A stretch of 64,000 bases of DNA from Nematostella vectensis (taxonomy: Eukaryota > Cnidaria > Anthozoa > Actiniaria > Edwardsiidae), in the NCBI RefSeq assembly GCF_932526225.1, contig NC_064036.1, positions 2,853,501-2,917,500 on the forward strand, read 5' to 3'. The translations under genes were made by a program, and so were the position numbers. Positions 1 to 13,400 of this stretch are shown in pieces. The notes beneath the pieces were generated by a model that did not search any database, was not told the origin of the DNA, and saw only the letters and a list, made by a program, of their open reading frames with translations. Numbering within the stretch: the first letter of the stretch is position 1; every line of letters starts with the position of its first letter.

Positions 1-3000
1 AATGTTATACATTTTTCGTGTGTAATAAAAATAAAACTGATACGCATGACCCAGAGTGTATGAACAATATCTTGTCGAAATTATTGCAATTGCCTGTAAT
101 ATTAAATAGGCATAACAAACAGATTTTATATGCATTGAGTGGTCAAGGCTAAACCCATTGCGTAAATACGAAACGTGAGCATAATTCTCATCTATCTATT
201 TTCATCTATGTTTTCTTTGTTTAAGGGAAAAAACATTCAAGAGTATCAATTAAAATAAACCCATGAATTTCTTTGCTTATGGCTCATTCAGTTTAGAAGT
301 TTTCGGTACACCCGCCTTAGATGGACGAAGACAGGTGTGAACGAATACAAATAAGAGCAGTCACAATTTTCTTTTACGCAAAAATTCGGTTGCTTTGTTT
401 GCTAATGGTTTACTGCGGTGTTGATATATGAGGAATTTGCTTTAGTTCAGCTTCATAAACACCTACTATTTTTATGAACTCTCTAAGACCCTTTCAAACA
501 ACAGCTTGAATAAAGAATGAAAAATAGGTGAAAAGCATATATCCAAAGAAAACAGTTTCAATTTAATTTAGTCATTAAGCGTAAACAGTTGAGCACGGAA
601 ATAGGCGGGCGGCTTCTACCAAAGGAAACGATGCCCAACGCACGTGTTAGCTTATAGGGCTGTTATGTAATTTGCCTTACTATCTAGGAGGAAGCCTTAT
701 AACTCAAGAGTGTTCGGCCTAAGAACGTGTAAACACTCACGTGTATGGTCGCACCTGACTCGCGTGTACTGAAATGAATGATTAGTAGTTATAGACAAGT
801 TCCTACGAGACGGAGTCTCTAGTCGATAAGAAAATAGGCCCGCAAGAGGCACATGTAGCTCAGGCAACTATTGTCCACAGTAGTTTGTATAAATTGAATT
901 GGTTTTAATTGGAATACAATTCGATGGAATTTTCTCTAATTTCTTAACGTTAGATTTATGAGCCAGCGATTTGGGTTCCAGGATTAATTTGTTGAATTAC
1001 ATTTTCATTACAACACACATTAAAATTGTAAGAATAAAATAATACAATAAAAGACAATAAAAGTTTGAGAACCATCCCGTGTTTGTTTTTCGTGTAATTA
1101 CCCCCGCATTTACAAGGCTCTACCCTCTATGCATCTTGGGACGGATAACGGTTTTCCCAGTAATCGTGAGAAAGGAATCTCTTCAATATTCCCATTATGC
1201 TTTGCGTTCCTTGTCCCAAGGGTCTTCTGGGTAATATTTCAATATGGCTAAAGGCGAGGCCCTGGGTTATACGTTATAGAGGGAGCGTGCTACCAGACAC
1301 TGCATAAACCTGAAGTTCAGAGTTTTTTTAAAGAAAAAATCCCTCTTTTATCCTCTGTCTAATTTAATTACTGGCCAGTATTTTACCAATGTGATAGAAA
1401 CAACCATTGTAACAGCTTTCTTAGCTTTCTTAATGCAAAATAAACACAACAAGATGAAGATACTCAGGCATCAGTCTAAGGGATAAATGGTCTTGAAGAT
1501 ATGCATCCAACCAAGGTGTTGACAACTACTCTTAAGCCAAATAATAGCACAGGTTCTTTGACAAATTTCAAATCGAACAAGGAAAGAAAAGCAGAACCAC
1601 CCCTCTCAATAAAACGCTCAAAATACCACACAAGGGAGAGAGATCAGCAAACACAGCTCAAGACACAAATAGATACTTTTGTTCTGATCCTCCAGGTTCA
1701 TTCATTTCCATGGCCTCAAAAAACAATGTCCAATCCTTGAAGGCTTGTAAAACCACTTAGATGCCTATACGGATTGCAAAGCATTCTGGGAGATCCAGGG
1801 AAAAATTCACGAGGTGAGGGACAGTCAACACTCCTCTCCCCAAAGTCAGATGTTTTTTCCTTTTCACCCCGAAGCTAAACAAATCAATTCCAGGTCATAC
1901 AGACCCAGAATATTAGTGTAAACAATTTTGGAATCAATTTGGTTTTAGAAAAGACAGCATTTAGGAGAGCTGTGGTGATTCACTAGAAAAATATTTTCTC
2001 ATCCAGGCAAAGCAAAACAAGAAAAAAACATGAATCATGAATCCACCTTTGCTTGCAAATATCCATAAGCAAAGCACTCAATTATGCCCTTCATGATGTC
2101 CTGAGACACTCTCCTAATATGCTCATAGCTGTATTTTTATGAAAAATACAAGCAACTATCAACTTGTGCTCGCTTCAGTACAACGACGAGGGATTAAAAG
2201 TGGGGACCGCAAAGCACTGTTGGAAAGCTTGGATACCGCTGACTAGGTGCAGCTGTGTTTGACTTTGACGAGCTGTATAAAACTCAGAATAGGGGGGAGG
2301 TTTTTCTGTTTTTTGTAAATTCAGCTCAAAAATAGCCAGGAGTCAATGGGTTAAAACTGTGTCATGGCCGCCATATTGATTTTGAGATTCAAGCTCTCAG
2401 ATCCATGTTATTTGTTTATTTGATCCGTGTTATCTGTTGAAGGCCCGATTCGCGAATTAATAACTGCATATTCTACCATAGTCTCAATTTCTACCAAGTT
2501 ATTTTGGAAAATCATTTTAGCTTGGATTGATTTCGCTGTATTTACTCGTGTTTCCATTTGCAACCCGAAGACACGTGGATGCTCGAGATAAGAATTCTAT
2601 GTGCTGACTGCTTTAGACTCATACAGTTTACTTCAAGACGTAATTAAATGTGTTCTGGACACTCATGAATGGACTCGAGGTATTTACCTTGATTGTTTAA
2701 TCTATTTTGAAGTGGAAGTAGTTTGAAACAATTGATGGAAATCGTCTCCTACAAATCGCTTTGTTGATGAATCAATCCCAAAGAATAGGCTACTGGCATC
2801 GGACGCTTGAATGGCTTCTCATAAAGATGTATTTTGTTTTCTTACTATAAAATACCTTGACCTCTCTCCATATCATTTTTGTAGATTTCAATAAAAAACA
2901 CCAGTAACACCATAGGTGTAACTCGAGACAAGTTCCATTAGAATATCTAGCAGTTTTCATCAATAAGCGTCAATAATCTTGTACTAGAAAAGCTAAAAGC

Positions 3001-4127
3001 CTGCTTTGTCTTTTATGTCTATTTAGAGGTAAACATGTCAGTAGTCATGTGTAGTGTAATGCACCAGTCAATTGACAGCCCGGGGGCATACCGGGGAAGT
3101 AACGCGGTAACGCGGGAGAATTAACACCTGTAATCCACCGGCCGGGGATTTAACAGAAGCCCTCAACAGGCCTGGAAAGGGGGCGGTGAATTAACGCTTT
3201 ACCGTAAGTTGCGTCTGTAGGTAAGCGAAGTTAGTAGGGAATTTAAGCAACTTACGACGGCAGAGAGAACGTAAAACCCCAAAAAGCTTTCATTTTTTTG
3301 CGCACAATTCAAAGCTAGTTTTGATAAATTTCACTCGTTTTTGTAGTACCCCAAAATTATAGAAAAGTCTAGGACCTTATTTCTAACATAGCAAACACGG
3401 ATAGTATAGTTTTCAGCGCACACGTTCCCGTCCTCGCTAGACCGTGAAACTTGGAGTTTTCACGTTGTAGTTTGAAGAAAAACGGCTGAAATGTATCAGA
3501 CAGAATCCATTTCGAGCACATTTCATGTCTGGCTCTTGTTTTCTGCCGTCGCCATTCGCGCTGCCGTTGTCGTTGCTTAAATTCCATTTCTTAGGCACCG
3601 CGGAGAGGGAGGGACTGGGAGGAGGGGGTCCACCCCCACCTCAATAGATGATGCTTCGTACCTTTCTTGCCCCAATCAGTGTTGTGATATGGCATTTACA
3701 ATAAAAACCAAGAATCTATATATTTTTTATTATATACAAAGTGGGCAGTAAAATCTTTGCCATACATGTTACAACACAGTGCTCAAACATGTTGCAGACC
3801 TTAGGTATCCCAGTCAACCCTGCGCGCAGGGTCTAGTTCTATTAAGGTAATTCCCTTTCAATAGTTCTACAACTCAGAATTTTTTTAAACTTGGCATAAA
3901 CAATATTGAAGTGAAGGGCTTTCAAAAAGTGTAATAAAAAAAAATGAGGATACCGACCTCGTTTTCAAATCGAGGGGCGTAGTGTTGGCGCGTTTTTACT
4001 GATCGCGCAGGGCTGACGCGAAGCGCTCCGCGAATAAGAAAAGGAAAACAAAGATAGAGCGACCAGCTGGCAGCAAACTACTGCTACACTTTAAATAAGT
4101 AAACTAAAGACTGCCTTAAAGCACATG
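1..4127. other. No recognisable gene; downstream flank of PPIP5K
   Basis: I see no conserved protein motif, RNA gene or long open frame here. The short frames at 1501-1740 (plus) and 3369-3587 (minus) have low-complexity composition and no splice context I can defend. The part next to 4128 should contain the PPIP5K 3' UTR. A possible AATAAA on the minus strand lies in the A/T-rich stretch near 3725, but this is weak. A transposon fragment starts at 3842 and is listed separately. Confidence 0.5.
3842..4020. mobile_element. Partial copy of the TTAA-type short transposon found at 6775
   Basis: From TTAA at 3842 onward the sequence follows the left half of the 6775-7407 element for about 180 bp, with scattered mismatches (GGTAATTCCCTT start, then the AACTTGGCATAAACAATATT segment, then GCGTTTTTACTGATCGCGC). 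No matching right terminus is visible before PPIP5K coding sequence begins at 4128, so this is a 3'-truncated or diverged copy. Confidence 0.6.
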
Positions 4128-4429
4128 TCAGCTGTCGGGAGAGTTCTTATCGGATGAATCGAATGCTAAATCGCCAAAATCCAAGTCCAACCCGACCACC
4201 GAGTCCTCGTGTGTGAGAACCCTGTTCGTGGACGATTTCAACTCGAGTTTCTTGGACGGGCGCTTCCGCTTCGGAGAAGTAGCAGGCGTACTGACGTCAC
4301 TCTCTTCGCTACCGTCACTGCACAAGCGCTCTAGGAACTGGTCCATTCTCTTGAGTTTGATCGAGTTGTGTAGGGTTTGCAAGGGGTGAAGGGATGCTGC
4401 GATGGTACCCTCCGTGTAGAAATCGGCGA
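4128..4429 (-). other. PPIP5K: PPIP5K terminal coding exon (exon 22), isolated by a 7.8-kb intron
   Basis: The acceptor TTTGCAG at 4430-4436 is followed by about 100 codons ending in TGA at 4128. The block [19 protein letters not shown] matches the short conserved motif near the C-terminus of animal PPIP5Ks (PLETLHNALSLKQVDEFL in the human enzyme, from memory). The exon enters in phase 1, exactly what exon 21 leaves (a single G). After the motif come Ser/Thr-Pro sites and a basic KRKRPSKK cluster. Only this placement explains the conserved motif; transcript evidence would settle the splice. Confidence 0.8.
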
Positions 4430-7400
4430 CTGCAAATTGCATAGTATGAGTATCCCAAAGACTTGAAAGTACCTTTACTAATGCCAACCTTTTTTAGTGA
4501 CTTAGCTTACAGTCGTTTGACCTAACTATTGGTGGGTGTTGTAAGCCGTTATTAGGCGATAATAAAAACTTGGGTAGGGCTAGAGAGTAAGCCTTTATTA
4601 GGCGATAATGAAGACTTGGGTAGGGCTAGAGACAATAATTTCGGGTACTTGGCTGTAAAATGGCATGTGAGTCCCGGGATAATGAAGACTTGGGTAGGGC
4701 TAGAGACAATAATTTCGGGTACTTGGCTGTAAAATGACATGTGAGTCCCGGGATAATGAAGACTTGGGTAGGGCTAGAGACAATAAGTTCGGGTACTTGG
4801 CTGTAAAATGACATGTGAGTCCCGGGATAATGAAGACTTGGGTAGGGCTAGAGACAATAATTTCGGGTACTTGGCTGTAAAATGACATGTGAGTCCCGGG
4901 ATAATGAAGACTTGGGTAGGGCTAGAGACAATAATTTCGGGTACTTGGCTGTAAAATGACATGTGAGTCCCGGGATAATAAAGACTTGGGTAGGGCTAGA
5001 GACAATAAGTTCGGGTAGCTGGCTATAAAATGACATGTGAGTCCCGGGATAATAAAGACTTGGGTAGGGCTAGAGACAATAATTTCGGGTACTTGGCTGT
5101 AAAATGACATGTGAGTCCCGGGATAATGAAGACTTGGGTAGGGCTAGAGACAATAATTTCGGGTACTTGGCTGTAAAATGACATGTGAGTCCCGGGATAA
5201 TGAAGACTTGGGTAGGGCTAGAGACAATAAGTTCGGGTAGCTGGCTATAAAATTACATGTGAGTCCCGGGATAATAAAGACTTGGGTAGGGCTAGAGACA
5301 ATAATTTCGGGTACTTGGCTGTAAAATGACATGTGAGTCCCGGGATAATGAAGACTTGGGTAGGGCTAGAGACAATAATTTCGGGTACTTGGCTGTAAAA
5401 TGACATGTGAGTCCCGGGATAATGAAGACTTGGGTAGGGCTAGAGACAATAATTTCGGGTACTTGGCTGTAAAATGACATGTGAGTCCCGGGATAATGAA
5501 GACTTGGGTAGGGCTAGAGACAATAATTTCGGGTACTTGGCTGTAAAATGACATGTGAGTCCCGGGATAATGAAGACTTGGGTAGGGCTAGAGACAATAA
5601 TTTCGGGTACTTGGCTGTAAAATGACATGTGAGTCCCGGGATAATAAAGACTTGGGTAGGGCTAGAGACAATAAGTTCGGGTAGCTGGCTATAAAATTAC
5701 ATGTGAGTCCCGGGATAATAAAGACTTGGGTAGGACTAGAGATAAAAAGTTCGGGTAGCTGGCTATAATATGACGCGAATGAATACTTGGATAAAGCTAG
5801 AGCCAATAAGTTCGGGTAGCTGGCTATAAAATGACATGTGAGTCATTGGACAAGGGTAGTAGTGCTAGAGAGTTACCTGGAAGCTATTTACGGAGATGCA
5901 ACTGTTCGTTTTTCCCAATAGTTTAGAGGGTCGTAGTTCCTACCTTCCTTTGACTCCATCCTTCCCCCACCCTCCACAAAACCCTTCCTGTCGCTCCTCG
6001 TAGCCTCAGCAACCATCCCGCCATCCTGTAAGGTGTCCTAAACTTTTCTCCCCTCAACCACATTACTATATTTTTCCTTTAATATTTTAATATATGATTA
6101 ATTTATTCCCTGGACTTACTTGGTGGCCTCTTTGGATCTTCTTTACTAATCGTTAGCGGTCTCACTCGAAACGCGCCGTAATTCTGTAGGGATATCTTTC
6201 GCGTCACCGCTCTAAAAGCAGGCAAGTAGTAAACTGACCCTGAAGAGAACAATTAGACCTGTTATTAAGTTACGGTAAAATAAGCTAGACCTTGTAAAAC
6301 ATGAGCAAGGGAACAGGTAGTAAACTGACCCTGAAGAGAACAATTAGACCTGTTATTAAGTTACGGTAAAATAAGCTAGACCTTGTAAAACATGAGCAAG
6401 GGAAAATAGTAAAGAATACATTACCATCATAATGTAGAACTTTCAATGTAGTGGTCGTAATATAAATCCAATGTAGCGCGAGTTTTCCCCATTTCCCACA
6501 ACGAGAAATTATTAGAAATCGAAGATAACAGCATACACTTCTCCGGTTTGGATATCCCCGTGATTTGTATCCCAAATTTCGTAAATATTGATACCCAAGT
6601 GCCTGCCTCCTTTACGTACTCTTCCCCTTAGGTACCTATTTCCCTTAACGTACCGATTCCCCTTTACGTAACGATTCCCCTTAACGTACCAATTCCCCTT
6701 TACGTACGAATTCCCCTTTAAGTACCGATTCTCCTTAGCGTACCAATTCCCCTTAACGTACCAATTCCCCTTAAGGTAATTCCCTTGAAATAGTTCTACA
6801 ACCCAGAAATTTTTAAACTTGGCATAAACAATATTGAATTTGAGGGATTTCAAAAAATGTAATATAAAAATGGGGGTACCGACCTCATTTTCACAACAGA
6901 GAGGCGTAGGCGTTGACGCGTTTTTACTGATCGCGCGAGGATAAAAATCCCAACTTTTAGTTTTCAAAGAGTGCTGTTTGTCGAGCTAACAAAATTCCAA
7001 ATCTCCCAAACAATAACCCGTAGTAGCTAACGTTCAAAACAAATCACATTTAAGAGATCGCACTAAAAGACACTGTTTTCGTCACTATATATACGGTAAA
7101 AAGCGCCATTTTGAAGTATTTTAACGGTTTTTTAAGAGAAAATAAACAAACTTCTACAACCCAACTTTTTCTCTTTTTTCAGTATATCATTTTTCCGTAT
7201 ATATTTAACTTATTGAGCAAATAAAAAATGGGGGTAACCGAATTCGTTTTTCTATCAAATCGATTTTAAGTATAAAACGCACGCCTTTCGCTTTGTTTTC
7301 TTGTACAACTTTGGCGCGCGCGCGCACTTAATACCGGAAAATTCAAACAAACAGCGCGCGCCACTATGCGAAGAAGGGGGTGCTTAGTGCAATTCAAGGG

Positions 7401-10400
7401 AATTACCTTAACGTACCGATTCCCCTTTACGACCGATTCCCCTTTACGTACGAATTCCCCTTCAAGTACCGATTCCCCTTTACGTACCGATTCCCCTTAA
7501 CGTACCGATTCCCCTTTACCTAACGGTACGTACGAATTCCCCTTCACGTATCAATTCCCTTCACGTACCGATTCCCCTTTACCTAACGATACGTACGAAT
7601 TCCCCTTCACGTATCAATTCCCTTTACGTACCGATTCCCCTTTACCTAACGATACGTACGAATTCCCCTTCACGTATCAATTCCCTTCACGTACCGATTC
7701 CCCTTTACCTAACGATACGTACGAATTCCCCTTCACGTATCAATTCCCTTTACGTACCGATTCCCCTTTACCTAACGATACGTACGAATTCCCCTTTACG
7801 TATCAATTCCCTTTACGTACCGATTCCCCTTTACCTAACGATACGTACGAATTCCCCTTCACGTATCAATTCCCTTTACGTACCGATTCCCCTTTACCTA
7901 ACGATACGTACGAATTCCCCTTCACGTATCAATTCCCTTTACGTACCGATTTCCCTTTACCTAAAGATACGTACGAATTCCCCTTCACGTATCAATTCCC
8001 TTCACGTACCGATTCCCCTTTACCTAACGATACGTACGAATTCCCCTTCACGTATCAATTCCCTTTACGTACCGATTCCCCTTTACCTAACGATACGTAC
8101 GAATTCCCCTTTACGTATCAATTCCCCTTACGTACCGATTTCTGCGCGAACTGGCGACCTCCATCCCCGCCGGGAGGACGCGAGCTTGAAGGTGGGCGAA
8201 GACTGGACCTCACGCACGAGAGTATCTTTGTCCGATAACTCGGACGTGCTAACTCGCCGTCGCTTTTCTACCACACTATCTGACTTGGCTGATGTCGGGT
8301 GCGAACACGCTGTACAGAAACAGAAGCATATCGACAGCTAGGATAAGCAAGGTAGTGGGATGTTGCTAGTACATAGTGTATCGGCGGCTAGGATAAGTAA
8401 GGAACTGAGATTTGGTTAGTACATTACACTGAATCAATGCAATATACACGGCTAGGATAAGTAAGGAACTGAGATTTGGTTAGTACATTACACTGAATCA
8501 ATGCAATATACACGGCTAGGATAAGTAAGGAACTGAGATTTGGTTAGTACATTACACTGAATCAATGCAATATACACGGCTAGGATAAGTAAGGAACTGA
8601 GACTTGGTTAGTACATTACACTGAATCAATGCAATACACACGGCTAGGATAAGTAAGGAAGTGAGATTTGGTTAGTACATTACACTGAATGAATGCAATA
8701 TACACGGCTAGGATAAGTAAGGAACTGAGATTTGGTTAGTACATTACACTGAATCAATGCAATATACACGGCTAGGATAAGTAAGAACTGAGACTTGGTT
8801 AGTACATTACACTGAATCAATGCAATATACACGGCTAGGATAAGTAAGGAAGTGAGATTTGGTTAGTACATTACACTGAATGAATGCAATATACACGGCT
8901 AGGATAAGTAAGGAACTGAGATTTGGTTAGTACATTACACTGAATCAATGCAATATCGACGGCTAGGATAAGTAAGGAACTGAGATTTGGTTAGTACATT
9001 ACACTGAATCTATGCCATATCGACGGCTAGGATAAGTAAGGAACTGAGATTTGGTTAGTACATTACACTGAATCTATGCCATATCGACGGCTAGGATAAG
9101 TAAGGAACTGAGATTTTGTTAGTACATTACACTGAATCTATGCCATATCAACGGCTCTATTTGAATCTGAACCAGCAAGTTTTCAACTTCCTCTTTAAAG
9201 GACATGGTTATCAGAATAGATATGCCATTGGTTGTTACGGGTAGGTAGGTAGAATTAAGATTAACTGTTGTTCTCAGTACAGGTAGGTGGGTCGGTAGGG
9301 TAGGTAGGTGGCTATGTGGGTGGGTAGGTAGGAGGGAAGGAAGGAAGGTGGGTGGGTGGGAGGGTATGTAGGCAGGTAGGTGGCTATGTGGGTAGGTAGG
9401 TGGCTATGTGGGTATATAGGTGGCTATGTGGGTGGGTAGGTAGGAGGGAAGGTAGGTGGCTATGTGGGTATATAGGTGGCTATGTGGGTGGGTAGGTAGG
9501 AGGGAAGGAAGGTAGGTGGCTATGTGGGTATATAGGTGGCTATGTGGGTGGATAGGTAGGAGGGAAGGAAGGTGGCTATGTGGGTATATGAGTGGCTATG
9601 TGGGTGGGAGGGAAGGAAGGTAGGTGGCTATGTGGGTATATAGGTGGTTATGTGGGTGGGTAGGTAGGAGGCTATGTGGGTATATAGGTGGTTATGTGGG
9701 TGGGTAGGTAGGTGGCTATGTGGGTATATAGGTGGCTATGTGGGTGGGTAGGTAGGTGGCTATGTGGGTATATAGGTGGTTATGTGGGTGGGTAGGTAGG
9801 AGGGAAGAAAGGTAGGTGGGAGGGTATGTAGTAAGGTAGGTGGCTATTTGGGTAGATAGGTGGCTATGGGCTATCTAGGTGGCTATGGGCTGTCTAGGTG
9901 GCTATGGGCTATCTAGGTGGCTATGGGCTATCTAGGTGGCTATATGGGTACGTTGGTGGATGGCTATGTAGGTAGGTAGGTAGCAATGTGGGTAGGTAGG
10001 TGGGTACGTTGGTGGATGGCTATGTACGTAGGTAGGTAGCAATGTGGGTAGGTAGGTGGGTACGTTGGTGGATGGCTATGTAGGTAGGTAGGTAGCAATG
10101 TGGGTAGGTAGGTGGGTACGTTGGTGGATGGCTATGTAGGTAGGTAGGTAGCAATGTGGGTAGGTAGGTGGGTCGGCAGGTGGGTGGCTATGTAGGTAGG
10201 TAGGTAGCAATGTGGTTAGGTAGGTGGGTACGTTGGTGGATGGCTATGTAGGTAGGTAGATGGGTCGGCAGGTGGATGGCTATGTAGGTAGGTAGGTAGC
10301 AATGTGGGTAGGTAGGTGGGTACGTTGGTGGATGGCTATGTAGGTAGGTAGGTAGCAATGTGGGTAGGTAGGTGGGTACGTTGTTGGATGGCTATGTAGG

Positions 10401-13400
10401 TAGGTAGGTAGCAATGTGGGTAGGTAGGTGGGTACGTTGGTGGATGGCTATGTAGGTAGGTAGGTAGCAATGTGGGTAGGTAGGTGGGTACGTTGGTGGA
10501 TGGCTATGTAGGTAGGTAGGTGGGTCGGCAGGTGGGTGGCTATGTAGGTAGGTAGGTAGCAATGTGGGTAGGTATGTGGGTACGTTGGTGGATGGCTATG
10601 TAGGTAGGTAGGTAGCAGTGTGGGTAGGTAGGTGGGTACGTTGGTGGATGGCTATGTAGGTAGGTAGGTGGGTCGGCAGGTGGGCGGCTATGTAGGTAGG
10701 TAGGTAGCAATGTGGGTAGGTAGGTGGGTACGTTGGTGGATGGCTATGTAGGTAGGTAGGTAGCAATGTGGGTAGGTAGGTGGGTACGTTGGTGGATGGC
10801 TATGTAGGTAGGTAGGTGGGTCGGCAGGTGGGTGGCTATGTAGGTAGGTAGGTAGCAATGTGGGTAGGTATGTGGGTACGTTGGTGGATGGCTATGTAGG
10901 TAGGTAGGTAGGTAGCAATGTGGGTAGGTAGGTGGGTACGTTGGTGGATGGCTATGTAGGTAGGTAGGTAGCAATGTGGGTAGGTAGGTGGGTCGGCAGG
11001 TGGGTGGCTATGTTGGTAGAAAAGTGGGTTGGTAGCTAGTTGGGTAAGTAGGTTCACAAAAGTTTTATGGTTACTATTAATCAGTAGGCATTGGGGAAAG
11101 TAGTTGGCAAGTGGGTGTTTAGGTAGGTAGGAAAGCAATAATAACCAAACCGATTAATGGTTCAATGGTGACAGTGTTACCGGTCAAGGATGGAAAGGCA
11201 GACAATTATGTAACATTCCAGCGCATTATAACAATTGTATTTTATCATATTTTTAGTGTGGTTGGATAATATTGACAAGGCACACACCACATGGATGTCG
11301 GGTAGAGTGGCTTTCCTCCTGGTCAAGGACTAGCGCCAAGTCTGGTACCAATGATGTACTCATTGCACGTCTGTTCATCGGCTCGGGGTTAGGGAAACTC
11401 ATATGATCAGTGTCTACATAAAACACCCAGATATTTATTTCAGCTTAAAAAAAGGTGTTAAAGATCAACGGTGACTAAGATACAGGGAAATACCAGGGTA
11501 CCAACTAAGGGTCTGTCTAAGAGTGTTAAACTATTGTAAGGGAGTGGGGGAGGGGGGGTGTAGGGGGCAGAATAAAAGTATATATGTTGATGTTGAGTAG
11601 GATTCTAAAGTCTACAAGAAGGCAGAAGCTGATATACCCATGACACCTTTGAACGCATTTAAAGCGTCATTTAATTGTAACCTATTTCTTATTTCCAACA
11701 TGTCAACCAAATAGCCCGCGGTAGCCAATCAGAAAAGAGGTCACGTAATGATTACCAGTTGTCAAACAAAACTCCAAAAGGTCTACTAGCCAAATATAGT
11801 CGTTTTAGGGGTATTCTAGTGACATTCGGGAGTAAAACACCATTACTTAAAAGGTTGGAAAGTGGGAAACTTGAATGAAATTCTTAATAGAGAAGCATAA
11901 AAATAAAGAAAACTTCCCAAGATCCGTAGTTGAATAAAGATTGTGATACGACACATTGACACGTCGCGTTCCATCTCATACGCTCTTAACCTTGTCAAAG
12001 AAAATATGACTAGCATTATCTCAGCTGAGCAGAAAGTGTTCATTTGCCTCACAAATTCGCAGAAATATATTCAAATTCATAGTTTTTTTTTGCCGTAGAT
12101 GACAGACTTTGTGAATCATTTTTGAAGGACCACATGGCTGCTATTATGCCTTTTCTGGTTGGCTAATCACCTGCCTGTGATGATTGAAATGTCGGAAATA
12201 CGAACTATACTAAGGTGTCTTACCTGGCAGACTCATGGTCTCCGCCTCCATGCAGCTCGCGCGAGATTCACCCGACTTGGACGCAGAGTTGCTTTGGGTG
12301 GGCAGCTCCATATCACTTGGGGTTTCATTCAGGTATGAGACTGAAAGAGATCTTGCGCGATGGAAGGAAGGTCTGCGGTCACCTTCCATCTCCTTGGTCT
12401 CGTCCGGCATTGCGCTGTCAACAGCAACGTAGGCCTCTCTTGAAGGTTCTTGTTTTTCCTAGAAAACAATTGCAAATGGGAGAGGTAAAATGGTAAGAGG
12501 TTTCTTAAGGTGGAGAAAAAAAGACATTTAATGAGATGGTGGGTCAATAACAAGAACACAATGAGTTTTCTTGCTTTACATAATGCAAACAAGTGGAGGG
12601 AGGAAGCTAAACAGAGTATAGGTTATCAGGTTAGGATAAGACAATGTATTTGATCAGATGATCAGATGTGTCATATGCTACCACAAAACTTGCTATGAAT
12701 GCATTTTCCGGTATGGGCAAATGAATAAGATGCTGCTCCATATTACGGTTTCGTTGAATGGAGTTCAGGCTTGTCGAAATTAATATCACTCACCAGGTGT
12801 GCACTAGCTATCCCTTACCTGCAAGTCGGTACGGCAGAAAGCTTCAGAATCTGAGTTCCTTCTATTTATTTCTTCAGAGTTTTCTAGCGACACGGAAACC
12901 GCTTCTTTGAATTCGGAAGCTTTCTTCAGATTTCCTTCACTGGAACTACGGCTTGGCCGGCGTTGACCATATCTATAACAAAATAACACAGGCTTATTAA
13001 ATACAGTGGAACCCTGTTAATACGGACACCCTCGGGACTTTCATAAGTGTCCGTATTATCGAGGTGTCTGTATTAAGCGGGCTGCCCTAAAAGACGTCAA
13101 AAATGCATTTTAAAAACTCAGAACTCATGCTACAGCAACACAACCTGCTTCATTGAAATTTTAATGTTTAAACCTTGTGTATCAAGTAACTTTAGGATAA
13201 AGTACTTCTGCAAACTAGTGACATGTTCCGGTTATTTCTTTATTACTCAAATTAATAGCAATATTTTTTTTATAAACAACAACAACAAAACAGGATAACT
13301 ACTTCTTTCTTCAATCGTCCTTGCGATCGCCAATTTCAACTCAATTATTCTAATTGAATCCGTTATTTACTGTATTTCAACAAAGTTTGTGAAAACTCTG

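Noticed and set aside
1501-1740. 79-codon plus-strand ORF
   Set aside because: Low-complexity composition, no recognisable domain and no neighbouring exons.
4128-4487. Stand-alone small gene with a PCNA-binding (PIP-box-like) QFAVADFY start
   Set aside because: The first in-frame ATG is at 4442, and the conserved [17 protein letters not shown] block matches the PPIP5K C-terminus. The splice phase also fits, so the PIP-like start is better explained as intron sequence next to the acceptor.
4553-11030. CRISPR array
   Set aside because: Units are contiguous tandem repeats without unique spacers, in an animal intron.
10744-11138. Pro/Thr/Tyr/His-rich protein on the minus strand
   Set aside because: It is the translation of the TAGG/GTGG minisatellite, with no start or splice support.
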